Positions 18,812 to 26,613 of a DNA stretch of 64,000 bases are shown here, one piece after another. The notes under the pieces are model-generated. The model worked only from the letters and a program-made list of their open reading frames with translations, ran no database searches and was not told the DNA's origin. The position numbers were made by a program, and so were the translations under genes. How positions within the stretch are numbered: the stretch's first letter is position 1; the number at the start of each line of letters is the position of its first letter. Origin of the DNA: Phycisphaerae bacterium (GTDB taxonomy: Bacteria > Planctomycetota > Phycisphaerae > JAJVII01); the NCBI GenBank assembly GCA_022072085.1, contig JAJVII010000042.1, positions 62,001 through 126,000 on the forward strand, in the 5' to 3' direction.

Positions 18812-19741
18812 TCACACGACTCCCTCAAACAGCGCCGTCGAGAGGTAGCGTTCGCCGCACGACGGAAGGATCGCCACGATGATCTTGCCGGCCGACTCGG
18901 GCCTCTGGGCCACCTTGTTGGCCGCCGCCAGGGCCGCGCCGCTGCTGATGCCGACCAGCAGGCCCTCTTCCCTGGCCGATCGGCGGGCCCAGTCGAAGGC
19001 CTCCTCGTCGTCGACCAGGACGACCTCGTCGACGATCTTCGTGTTGAGAATCTCCGGCACGAAGCCCGCGCCGATGCCCTGGATCTTGTGTTTGCCCGGC
19101 TTGCCGCCGGAAAGCACCGGGCTGCCGGTCGGCTCGACCGCAATCGCCCGGAACGATTCCTTCTTCGACTTGAGGAACTCGGCCGCCCCGGTGATCGTCC
19201 CACCGGTGCCCACGCCGCTGATCAGGATGTCGGCCTTGCCGCCGGTGTCCTCCCAGATTTCCGGGCCGGTTGTCCTGCGGTGGATGTCCGGGTTGGCCGG
19301 GTTGGCGAACTGATTGGGCATGAACGCGTTGGCGGTCTCGGCCACCATCTTCTCGGCCGTCTCGATCGCGCCCTTCATCCCGTCAGCCGCCGGTGTCAGC
19401 ACCAGGTCGGCGCCCATGCCCTTGAGCAGCGCCCGCCGCTCCAGCGACATCGACTCGGGCATGGTCAGCGTCAGCGCAATCCCGCGGGCGGCGCAGACGA
19501 ACGCCAGGGCGATGCCCGTGTTGCCGCTGGTCGGCTCGATCACGCGGGTGCCCTTCTTGATCTTGCCCGCACGCTGGGACGCGTCGATCATCGACACGCC
19601 GATCCGGTCCTTCACGCTGGACAGCGGATTGAAATACTCCAGTTTGGCCAGCACCGTCGCCTTCGCCTTGATCAGCCGGTTGATCCGAACCAGCGGGGTC
19701 TGCCCGATGGTCTTCTCGATTGTGTCCACATTCCGACCCAT
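18812..19741 (-). CDS. cysK: Cysteine synthase A
   Basis: This 309-residue PLP enzyme makes cysteine from O-acetylserine and sulfide. PLP lysine K44 lies in SSVKDRIG. The substrate loop is PTSGNTG, and the phosphate-binding turn is [10 protein letters not shown]. Length is typical. The ATG at 19741 follows AAAGGAG. Upstream are a consensus sigma-70 promoter (19786-19814) and a 22-bp palindrome over the start site (19761-19782), so transcription is very likely repressed or activated by a dimeric regulator, presumably in response to cysteine or sulfur status. Confidence 0.96.
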   Translation of the reverse strand: MGRNVDTIEKTIGQTPLVRINRLIKAKATVLAKLEYFNPLSSVKDRIGVSMIDASQRAGKIKKGTRVIEPTSGNTGIALAFVCAARGIALTLTMPESMSLERRALLKGMGADLVLTPAADGMKGAIETAEKMVAETANAFMPNQFANPANPDIHRRTTGPEIWEDTGGKADILISGVGTGGTITGAAEFLKSKKESFRAIAVEPTGSPVLSGGKPGKHKIQGIGAGFVPEILNTKIVDEVVLVDDEEAFDWARRSAREEGLLVGISSGAALAAANKVAQRPESAGKIIVAILPSCGERYLSTALFEGVV

Positions 19742-19760
19742 CTTTATCTCCTTTTCCTGT

Positions 19761-19782
19761 CGGAATAGTATACTTTATTCCG
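19761..19782. promoter_or_regulatory. Palindromic operator-like site before cysK
   Basis: The arms CGGAATA and TATTCCG are separated by eight bases that contain GTATAC. The site begins just downstream of the -10 hexamer and covers the predicted transcription start, the classic position for a repressor. The regulator is not identified. An Rrf2-type (CymR/IscR-like) cysteine regulator would fit but is a guess. Confidence 0.65.
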
Positions 19783-19785
19783 AGG

Positions 19786-19814
19786 ATTATAGGGAAACTC
19801 GGTTTACAGGTCAA
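19786..19814 (-). promoter_or_regulatory. Sigma-70 promoter of cysK
   Basis: On the minus strand TTGACC and a perfect TATAAT are separated by exactly 17 bases. The leader to the ATG would be about 38 bases. Confidence 0.85.
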
Positions 19815-19836
19815 GCCCCGAGGGGAAACAGCCCGC

Positions 19837-21048
19837 TCAGCCTGTCGGGCTCGCCTGACTCGACATGCTCGGCTGTGTGGCCCGGGCGGCAATCAGGCCC
19901 AGTGCGCCGACAAGGGCGGCCATTTCATCCGCGGTGTTCATCGGCCCGACCGACACCCGCACCGCCCCGTCGGGGAAGCTGCCCATGTGGCGATGGGCCC
20001 CGGGGGCGCAGTGCAGACCGGCCCGCACGCAGATGTCGAACTCCCGGTCGAGCAGGTCGGCCGTCTCTGCCGGGCGAAGGCCGTTGACGTTGAAGCTGAC
20101 CAGCCCGATGCGGTCGGCCAGGCGGTCCGGCCCGGGCCCGTAGAGCGTGAAGCGGTCGTCGTCGGCCAGCATTTCGATCAGCGGGCGGACCAACTCGCGT
20201 TCGTGTTCGAGGATGGCCGCCGGCCCGCCGCGGGCGTCGATCCAGTCCAGCCCCGCGCCCAGGCCGCTGATGCCGGCGGTGTTGTGCGTGCCGGCCTCCA
20301 GCCAATGCGGCCAGATCGGCGGCTGGGTCGGATAGGCGCTGTCACCGCCGGTTCCGCCTTCGCGGACAAGCGGCTGGATGACCTCGGCAGCCCGCGGGCC
20401 GACCCACAGGCCGCCGGTGCCCGGCGGGCCCTGGAGCCCCTTGTGCCCGGGGAACGCGAGCAGGTCGATGCCGTCAGCCGCCACGTCGATCGGCACGGCG
20501 CCGATGGACTGGGCCGCGTCGACCAGGAACAGCACGCCGCGGTCGCGGCAGATGGCCCCGATCTCGCGGATCGGGTTGAGGATGCCCAGCACGTTGGAGG
20601 CCTGCACGATCGCCACTAACCGGGTCGGCGCGGCGTCCAGGGCGTCGGCGATCTGCCGCGGATCGACGATGCCCGCGGCGTCGGGCGGGACGATGCGGAC
20701 CAGGTCCACCTCGCCGCGGCCGGCCATCGCGGTCAGCGGGCGGCTGATCGAGTTGTGCGCGACCTGGTCTATGACCACGCGGTCGCCCGGCTGCACGACG
20801 CCCCTGATGCCGATGTTCAGTCCGTCGGTCGCGGAATAGGTGAAGATCATCTGCTCGTCGGGCCCGTCGGCGTTGACGAAGCGGGCGAGCTGCGAGCGGA
20901 CCTCGGCCATGCGGGCCTCGGCCCGTCGGACGAGTTTGTAGCCGCCGCGGCCGGGGTTGGCGGCGTCGTCGCGCATGAAGCGGTCCATCTCGGCGGCGAC
21001 CGGTGCGGGCTTGGGAAAACTGGTTGCGGCGTGATCTACGTAGATCAT
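19837..21048 (-). CDS. Cysteine desulfurase family (class V aminotransferase) protein
   Basis: The 403-residue PLP enzyme shows the SufS/Csd-type layout: YVDHAATSFPKP start, NPGRGGYKLVRR, the substrate-side VAHNS, the PLP strand VDAAQS, PLP lysine K203 in FPGHKGLQG and the reactive cysteine C346 in RAGLHCAPG. It should release sulfur from cysteine as a persulfide for cofactor synthesis. Start: ATG at 21048. A promoter with -10 at 21102-21107 would start RNA near 21095, too close for the upstream TTG at 21090. It lies just upstream of cysK on the same strand, with cysK's own promoter between them. Confidence 0.88.
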   Translation of the reverse strand: MIYVDHAATSFPKPAPVAAEMDRFMRDDAANPGRGGYKLVRRAEARMAEVRSQLARFVNADGPDEQMIFTYSATDGLNIGIRGVVQPGDRVVIDQVAHNSISRPLTAMAGRGEVDLVRIVPPDAAGIVDPRQIADALDAAPTRLVAIVQASNVLGILNPIREIGAICRDRGVLFLVDAAQSIGAVPIDVAADGIDLLAFPGHKGLQGPPGTGGLWVGPRAAEVIQPLVREGGTGGDSAYPTQPPIWPHWLEAGTHNTAGISGLGAGLDWIDARGGPAAILEHERELVRPLIEMLADDDRFTLYGPGPDRLADRIGLVSFNVNGLRPAETADLLDREFDICVRAGLHCAPGAHRHMGSFPDGAVRVSVGPMNTADEMAALVGALGLIAARATQPSMSSQASPTG

Positions 21049-21101
21049 TTCATCTCTCGACTCGGAAACCTGCACGTCCCGGATGTCCAACGGAACTGGG
21101 A

Positions 21102-21130
21102 ATTCTAGCAGGAAGCCGAGGCCTTGTCAG
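21102..21130 (-). promoter_or_regulatory. Sigma-70 promoter of the cysteine desulfurase-like gene
   Basis: On the minus strand CTGACA and TAGAAT are separated by 17 bases, each one mismatch from consensus. Confidence 0.75.
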
Positions 21131-21197
21131 GCACACGCCGGCTGAAAAAGGCGCCCCGCCTCGCAACGCCCCGTTCCTGCCGGACCGGGGCCCGTTG

Positions 21198-21203
21198 TAT
21201 ACT
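21198..21203 (+). promoter_or_regulatory. -10 element (TATACT) of the GNAT gene
   Basis: TATACT lies seven bases before the ATG at 21211, and no Shine-Dalgarno is present. This geometry predicts a leaderless transcript. Confidence 0.5.
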
Positions 21204-21210
21204 CCCCGGG

Positions 21211-21660
21211 ATGAGCGTGCCGAAATGGACACTCCGCCGCGCGACTCGGGAGGACACCGAGTTCGTCTACGACCTCCGCCGCACGGTCTACCGCGAACAC
21301 GTTGTCGCGACCTGGGGCGAGTGGGACGAGACCTGGCAGCGGGCCCACTTCGCCAGCCAGTTCGACGCGGCCATCGCTCAGATCATCCTGGTCAACGGCG
21401 TGCCGGTCGGCGTCGTCGAAACGCGGCACGAGCCGCACCGCATCTTCCTGGCCAACATCTGCGTCGCCCCCGGATTCCAGGGGCGCGGCATCGGGTCGGC
21501 GATCATCCGCGACCTGGCCGACGACGCCCGCGACTGCGGCGTGCCGCTGGAACTGGAGGTCCTGAAGGTCAACCACGACGCCCGCCGACTCTACGAGCGG
21601 TTGGGCTTCGTCGCGATCCCCTGCCCGCGTGACACGCACGACGCGATGCGCCTGCGGTGA
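21211..21660 (+). CDS. GNAT-family N-acetyltransferase
   Basis: The 149-residue single-domain acetyltransferase has the acetyl-CoA pyrophosphate loop in motif A (ICVAPGFQGRGIGSAII) and motif B (VNHDARRLYERLGF). The substrate is not predictable. The ATG has a -10 hexamer seven bases upstream and no ribosome-binding site, so the message may be leaderless. It is divergent from the cysteine desulfurase-like gene and runs into the histidine operon. A separate hisD promoter lies after its stop. Confidence 0.9.
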   Translation: MSVPKWTLRRATREDTEFVYDLRRTVYREHVVATWGEWDETWQRAHFASQFDAAIAQIILVNGVPVGVVETRHEPHRIFLANICVAPGFQGRGIGSAIIRDLADDARDCGVPLELEVLKVNHDARRLYERLGFVAIPCPRDTHDAMRLR

Positions 21661-21668
21661 TTGGGCGT

Positions 21669-21696
21669 TTGCCGGCCCTGATTCGCCGCGTATAAT
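21669..21696 (+). promoter_or_regulatory. Sigma-70 promoter of the hisD operon
   Basis: A perfect TATAAT (21691-21696) with TTGCCG 16 bases upstream. Transcription would begin near 21703, giving a short leader with GAGGA before the ATG at 21724. The leader is too short for a histidine attenuator. Confidence 0.65.
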
Positions 21697-21723
21697 GCCC
21701 CTTCCACGCAACGCGAGGAATCG

Positions 21724-23067
21724 ATGGCGATAGCGATCTACAAGCTGAGCGAACCGGCTGGGCTCGCCGGCGCCGAGGCGCTGCTGGGGCGGTTGCGCAT
21801 GGGCACGGCCCTGGTCGCCGGCGGGGGCAAGGTCGGCGCCGGCCGGGAAGACCCCGCACAGTCCGTCGCCCGGATCATCGACGCCGTCCGCGACCGCGGC
21901 GACGCCGCACTCATCGAGCTGACCGAGCGATTCGACAAGGCCAGGCTGTCCGCCGACCGGCTGCGGGTTTCGGCCGCCGAACTGGCCGCCGCCCGCGAGG
22001 CCGTCGATCCGAAGTTCCTCACCGCCGCCCGCATCGCCATCGCGAACATCCGCGAGTACCAGGCCCACATCCTGCCCAAGCCCCCCGCCCCGCTGAAGCG
22101 CGCGGGGATGAGCGAGGGGCTGCGGCTTCGCCCGATGGACCGCATCGGCTGCTACGTGCCCGGCGGGGCGGCGTCGTACCCCTCCAGCGTGATGATGCTG
22201 GCCGTCCCCGCCCAGGTCGCCGGCGTGAAGGAGGTCGTCATCGTCTCCCCGCCGCGCGCCGGCGGCGACATCTCGCCGCTGGTCCTGGCCACCTGCGCCG
22301 AACTGGGCATCGCCGAGGTCTATCGCGTCGGCGGGGCCCAGGCGATCGCCGCGCTGGCCCTGGGCACCAAGGGCATCCCCCGCGTCGACAAGATCGTCGG
22401 ACCGGGCAACCTGTTCGTGCAACTGGCCAAGAAGCAACTCTACGGCCAGGTGGACATCGACAGCTTCGCCGGGCCCAGCGAGGTGCTGATCGTCGCCGAC
22501 GCGTCAGCCGACCCCGCCTGGCTGGCAGCCGACCTGCTGGCGCAGGCCGAGCACAACCCCGGTTGCGGCCTGCTGGTGACAGCCGACGCGAAGGTGGCCG
22601 ACGCGGTGGCGGCTGCGATTGAAAGGCTCCTGCCGCGGTGCAGCCGGCGCGAGGCCATCGAGCAGTCGCTCGCCCAGTGGTCGGCGATCCTCGTGGCCGA
22701 TTCGCTCGACCAGGCCGTCGAGTGGGCCGACCGCGTCGCCCCCGAGCACCTGGAGGTCGCAACCGCCGACGCCGACGCCGTAGCCGACCGCATCCGCCAC
22801 GCCGGCGTGGTCTTCATCGGCCCGCACACGCCGGTGGCGACGGGCGACTATATCGCCGGCAGCAGCCACGTACTGCCGACCGGCGGGACGGCCCGCTACT
22901 TCGCCGGCCTGAGCGTGTACGACTTCCTGCGGCCGCAGGGGGTGGTCCGCTACGACGCGGCCGGCCTGCGTGCGGCAGCCGACGACATCGCCGCGCTGGC
23001 CGAGGCCGAGGGCCTGGACGCCCACTCCCTGAGCGTGCGGATACGATTCGAGCAGGAAAGGAAGTGA
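21724..23067 (+). CDS. hisD: Histidinol dehydrogenase
   Basis: The 447-residue zinc enzyme carries out the last two steps of histidine synthesis, histidinol to histidine, with NAD+. Typical segments are YVPGGAASYPSSVMM, GGAQAIAALA, KIVGPGN, IDSFAGPSEVLI, the zinc/catalytic stretch LAQAEHNPGC, and APEHLEV. First gene of a plus-strand set with an M3 peptidase, hisC and hisB. The gap to the peptidase is filled by a CACGAAG-type hairpin repeat. Confidence 0.96.
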   Translation: MAIAIYKLSEPAGLAGAEALLGRLRMGTALVAGGGKVGAGREDPAQSVARIIDAVRDRGDAALIELTERFDKARLSADRLRVSAAELAAAREAVDPKFLTAARIAIANIREYQAHILPKPPAPLKRAGMSEGLRLRPMDRIGCYVPGGAASYPSSVMMLAVPAQVAGVKEVVIVSPPRAGGDISPLVLATCAELGIAEVYRVGGAQAIAALALGTKGIPRVDKIVGPGNLFVQLAKKQLYGQVDIDSFAGPSEVLIVADASADPAWLAADLLAQAEHNPGCGLLVTADAKVADAVAAAIERLLPRCSRREAIEQSLAQWSAILVADSLDQAVEWADRVAPEHLEVATADADAVADRIRHAGVVFIGPHTPVATGDYIAGSSHVLPTGGTARYFAGLSVYDFLRPQGVVRYDAAGLRAAADDIAALAEAEGLDAHSLSVRIRFEQERK

Positions 23068-23178
23068 CCACGAAGGGCACGAAGGACACCAAGTGAATGA
23101 AGAAGGGGTCTGATCCCAGTTTCCTTTTCCTTCCCAATCCCCCTTCGTGACCTTGGTGACCTTTGTGTTTCCTCTTCC
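23068..23178. repeat. CACGAAG-type inverted repeat, copy 1
   Basis: The left arm ACCACGAAGGGCACGAAGGAC pairs with a right arm rich in CTTCGTGACCTTGGTGACC, around a CT-rich loop. It lies between hisD and the M3 peptidase gene inside the his block, so it would be transcribed and could fold in the mRNA. Confidence 0.8.
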
Positions 23179-23192
23179 CCGGGAAGGTCGCA

Positions 23193-24908
23193 ATGAGCAA
23201 AGCATCGAACAGGAAATACCCGCGCAGGTTCGTCCCCGCCCGCGCCGACATGGGCGACTGGAAACAGATCAAGCCGCTGTTTGACCGGCTGATGCGTCAG
23301 CCGATCGACACGGCCGCGGAGCTGGAGCAGTGGCTGCTCGACGCGAGCGAACTGGGGGCCTGCCTGTCGGAAGAGGGATCGGCCCGCTACGTCGCGATGA
23401 CCTGCCAGACCGACGACAAGGCGCGCGAGAAGGCCCACCTGCACTTCGTCGAGCGGATCCAGCCGCGGTGCAAGCCCTGCTGGCAGAAACTGCGCGAACG
23501 CTACGTCGCCAGCCCGGCCCGGCGGAAGCTGCCGAAGGACCGCTACGCCGTCTTCGACCGCAGCGAGACCAACGCCGTGCGGCTGTTCCGCGACGAAAAC
23601 GTGCCGCTCCAGACGCAGGACGAGAAGCTCGACCAGCAGCACCAGAAGATCACCGGCACGATGATGGTGACGTGGGACGGTCGCGAGATGACGCTGCCGC
23701 AGATGTCGCGATTCATCCAGGAGCCCGACCGCGGCGTCCGCCAGCGGGCGTGGGAACTGGTCGTCAATCGCCGCCTGCGCGACCGCGCGAAGCTGGACGC
23801 CATTTTCGACCGCATGGTCCGCCTCCGGCAGCGCATCGCGACCAACGCGGGCTTCGGCAACTTCCGCGACTACCAGTTCAAGGCCTACGAGCGGTTCGAC
23901 TATCGCCCGGCCGACTGCGTCGCGTTCCACCGCTCCATCGAGAAGCTGGTGGTGCCGGTCAGCCGGCGCATTCAGCAGCAGCGGGCCCGGACGCTGGGCG
24001 TCAGTCCGCTTCGGCCGTGGGACCTCTCGGTCGATCCCGAGAACCGCCCGCCGCTGAGCCCGTTCAGGACCAGCCGGCAGTTGCAGTCGCTGTGCAGCCG
24101 CATCTTCACGCGGATCGACCCGCAACTCGGCCGCCAGTTTGCGACGATGGTCCGCGCCGGCTGGCTGGACCTGGACAGCCGCAAGGGCAAGGCCCCCGGC
24201 GGATACCAGGCGACGTTCGACGAGTCGCGTCACCCGTTCATCTTCATGAACGCGGTCGGCCTGCACCGCGACGTCGAGACGCTGCTGCACGAAGGCGGCC
24301 ACGCATTCCACGCGCTGGCCTGCCGCGACGAGCCGCTGCTGAGCTATCGCCACACCGGCATGGAGATGGCCGAGGTCGCCAGCATGGGCATGGAACTGCT
24401 GGCCTACGACCACCTGGGCCTCGTCTACAATGGCGCCGACCTCGCACGCGCCCGGCGCGAGCAGCTCGAGGGCATCATCTGGCTGTTCCCCTGGATCGCC
24501 ACGATCGACGCCTTCCAGCACTGGCTCTACACGCACCCGACGCACACGCACGGGCAGCGGACGGCGCAGTGGCTGAAACTGCTGAGTCGGTTTGGCGGGA
24601 CCGAGGACTGGAGCGGCTACGAGCAGGCCCGGGCCGCGATGTGGCAGCGCCAGCTCCACCTGTTCAGCGTGCCGTTCTACTACGTCGAATACGGCATCGC
24701 CCAGGTCGGGGCGCTGCAACTGTGGCGCAACGCCCGCGCCGACCGCCGCCGGGCGCTGGCTGACTACCGCCGGGCCCTGGCCCTGGGCGGCAGCAGGCCC
24801 CTGCCCGAGCTGTGGGAGGCGGCCGGCCTGCGGTTCGACTTCACCGAGAAGACGCTTCGGCCGCTGATCGACATGGTCAAGGCCGATCTGGCGCAACTGG
24901 ACGGATAG
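23193..24908 (+). CDS. M3-family zinc oligoendopeptidase (PepF-like)
   Basis: The 571-residue cytosolic metallopeptidase has the HEXXH zinc site as HEGGH near residue 366 (LLHEGGHAFHAL), followed by the third ligand region EMAEVASMGMELL. The C-terminal YYVEYGIAQVGALQLW stretch holds the substrate-binding tyrosines typical of M3. It hydrolyses short peptides. It sits between hisD and hisC, with a GGATAG-spaced hisC start 2 bases after its stop, so it is co-transcribed with histidine genes. No pathway reason is evident. Confidence 0.93.
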   Translation: MSKASNRKYPRRFVPARADMGDWKQIKPLFDRLMRQPIDTAAELEQWLLDASELGACLSEEGSARYVAMTCQTDDKAREKAHLHFVERIQPRCKPCWQKLRERYVASPARRKLPKDRYAVFDRSETNAVRLFRDENVPLQTQDEKLDQQHQKITGTMMVTWDGREMTLPQMSRFIQEPDRGVRQRAWELVVNRRLRDRAKLDAIFDRMVRLRQRIATNAGFGNFRDYQFKAYERFDYRPADCVAFHRSIEKLVVPVSRRIQQQRARTLGVSPLRPWDLSVDPENRPPLSPFRTSRQLQSLCSRIFTRIDPQLGRQFATMVRAGWLDLDSRKGKAPGGYQATFDESRHPFIFMNAVGLHRDVETLLHEGGHAFHALACRDEPLLSYRHTGMEMAEVASMGMELLAYDHLGLVYNGADLARARREQLEGIIWLFPWIATIDAFQHWLYTHPTHTHGQRTAQWLKLLSRFGGTEDWSGYEQARAAMWQRQLHLFSVPFYYVEYGIAQVGALQLWRNARADRRRALADYRRALALGGSRPLPELWEAAGLRFDFTEKTLRPLIDMVKADLAQLDG

Positions 24909-24910
24909 CC

Positions 24911-25972
24911 ATGAGCGAGCTCAAACCTTTCAGGCCGCACATCGCCGACCTGGCCGCCTACGCGCCGGGCGAACAGCTCAACGCGCCAGACGTGATCAAG
25001 CTGAACACCAACGAGAACCCCTACCCGCCCTCGCCGCGGGTGATGGAGGTCCTGCGGACGCTGGACCCGCTGAAGCTGCGCCGCTATCCGCAGCCGCTGG
25101 CCGACGACTTCCGCGCCGCCGCCGCGGATGTTTTCGGCGTCCGGCCCGACGGCGTGCTCGCGGGCAACGGCAGCGACGACCTGCTGACAATGATCGCCCG
25201 CGCGACGCTGGGCCCCGGCGACGCCGCAGTCGCCCCCTACCCCAGCTATACGCTCTACCAGACGCTGTGCGAAATCCAGGCGGCGCGGATGACATGGATC
25301 GACTGGCCCGCGGACTTCTCGCTGCCGACCGACGCGCTGGTCGCCGCGGGCGCCCGCGTCTGCTTCCTGGCCAACCCCAACGCCCAGACCGGCACGCTGG
25401 TTCAGCCCGCTGAGGTCGCCAGGCTCGCGTCGCGGTTCGCGGGGCTGGTCGTCGTCGATGAAGCCTACGTCGATTTCGCCGGCGACGGCGCGACCAGCCT
25501 GCCGCTGCTGGCCGACCACGACAACGTGCTGATCCTGCGGACGCTGAGCAAGGGCTACGGTCTGGCCGGGCTGCGGTTCGGGTTCGCGATGGCCGCCCCG
25601 GCCGTCGTGACGGCGCTGGCCAAGGTGAAGGACAGCTACAACTGCGACGCGGTGTCGATCGCCGCCGCGACGGCTGCCGTCCGCGACCAGGCCTACCGGC
25701 GGCAGACGGCGGCCAAGGTTATCGCTGAGCGCGGGCGGCTGGCTGGCGAGCTGCGCCGCCGCGGGTGGGACGTGCCCGACAGCCGAGCCAACTTCCTGCT
25801 GGCCCGCCCGCCCGGGGGCCGATCGCCGCGGGCGATCTATGAAGCCCTCAAGGCCCGCAACATCCTGGTCCGATACTTCAATCAGCGGCGGCTGGACGAC
25901 CGGCTGCGCATCACCGTCGGAACGCCGGCGGACGACGACTCCCTGCTCAAAACCCTGGACGAGACCCCATGA
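24911..25972 (+). CDS. hisC: Histidinol-phosphate aminotransferase
   Basis: The 353-residue fold-type I PLP enzyme transfers an amino group from glutamate to imidazole acetol phosphate. It has KLNTNENPYPPSP, the GNGSDD cofactor loop, APYPSYTLY, FLANPNAQTG, DEAYVDF, and the PLP lysine near residue 213 in TLSKGYGLAGLR. It overlaps hisB by ATGA (25969-25972), so the two genes are translationally coupled. Confidence 0.96.
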   Translation: MSELKPFRPHIADLAAYAPGEQLNAPDVIKLNTNENPYPPSPRVMEVLRTLDPLKLRRYPQPLADDFRAAAADVFGVRPDGVLAGNGSDDLLTMIARATLGPGDAAVAPYPSYTLYQTLCEIQAARMTWIDWPADFSLPTDALVAAGARVCFLANPNAQTGTLVQPAEVARLASRFAGLVVVDEAYVDFAGDGATSLPLLADHDNVLILRTLSKGYGLAGLRFGFAMAAPAVVTALAKVKDSYNCDAVSIAAATAAVRDQAYRRQTAAKVIAERGRLAGELRRRGWDVPDSRANFLLARPPGGRSPRAIYEALKARNILVRYFNQRRLDDRLRITVGTPADDDSLLKTLDETP

Positions 25973-26568
25973 GCAAGCCATCGGCCAGAACCGGATCGAT
26001 CGAACGCAAGACCAAGGAGACGAGCATCTCCGTCTCGCTGGACCTCGACGGCGGCGGCACGACCGAGTGCCGCACCGGCGTCGGCTTCTTCGACCACATG
26101 CTCGACCACCTCGGCCGCCACGGCCTGCTCTCGCTGAAGGTCACCGCCACCGGCGATACGCACGTGGACGATCACCACACGGTCGAGGACGTGGGCATCT
26201 GCCTGGGCCAGGCGCTGGCCAAGGCCGTCGGAAACAAGCGGGGCCTGCGCCGCTACGGCCAGGCGACCGTGCCGATGGAGGACGCGTTGGCCGAGGTCGC
26301 GGTGGACCTGAGCGGGCGGCCGTTTGTCGTCTTCCACTGCCCTTTCACCACGCACAAGATCGGCGCGTTCGACGTGGTGCTGGTCGAGGAGTTCTGCCGC
26401 GCGCTGGCCAACAACGCGGGGATGAACCTGCACGTCAACGTCCCCTACGGCGGCAACGACCACCACATGGCCGAGGCGATCTTCAAGGCCCTGGGCCAGG
26501 CGATCCGCGCCGCAGTCGCCCCGGACCCGCGCATCAGCGACATCCCGAGCACCAAGGGAACGCTGTAG
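25969..26568 (+). CDS. hisB: Imidazoleglycerol-phosphate dehydratase
   Basis: The 199-residue enzyme dehydrates imidazole glycerol phosphate. Its manganese-binding histidine clusters are present: FFDHMLDHLGRHG, DDHHTVEDVGICLGQAL, and the repeated second half NDHHMAEAIFKALGQA. It is the single-function form without a histidinol phosphatase domain. It closes the his block in this window and is convergent with the cytochrome lipoprotein gene. Confidence 0.97.
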   Translation: MSKPSARTGSIERKTKETSISVSLDLDGGGTTECRTGVGFFDHMLDHLGRHGLLSLKVTATGDTHVDDHHTVEDVGICLGQALAKAVGNKRGLRRYGQATVPMEDALAEVAVDLSGRPFVVFHCPFTTHKIGAFDVVLVEEFCRALANNAGMNLHVNVPYGGNDHHMAEAIFKALGQAIRAAVAPDPRISDIPSTKGTL

Positions 26569-26571
26569 CGA

Positions 26572-26606
26572 TTTTGGATTCCCGATTTTCGATTTCAGAT
26601 TTCAGA
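26572..26606. repeat. GATTTTCGATT-type low-complexity spacer
   Basis: Reiterated GATTT(T/C) words fill the short gap between convergent hisB and the cytochrome lipoprotein gene. No terminator stem is visible. Confidence 0.45.
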
Positions 26607-26613
26607 CGCCGAC

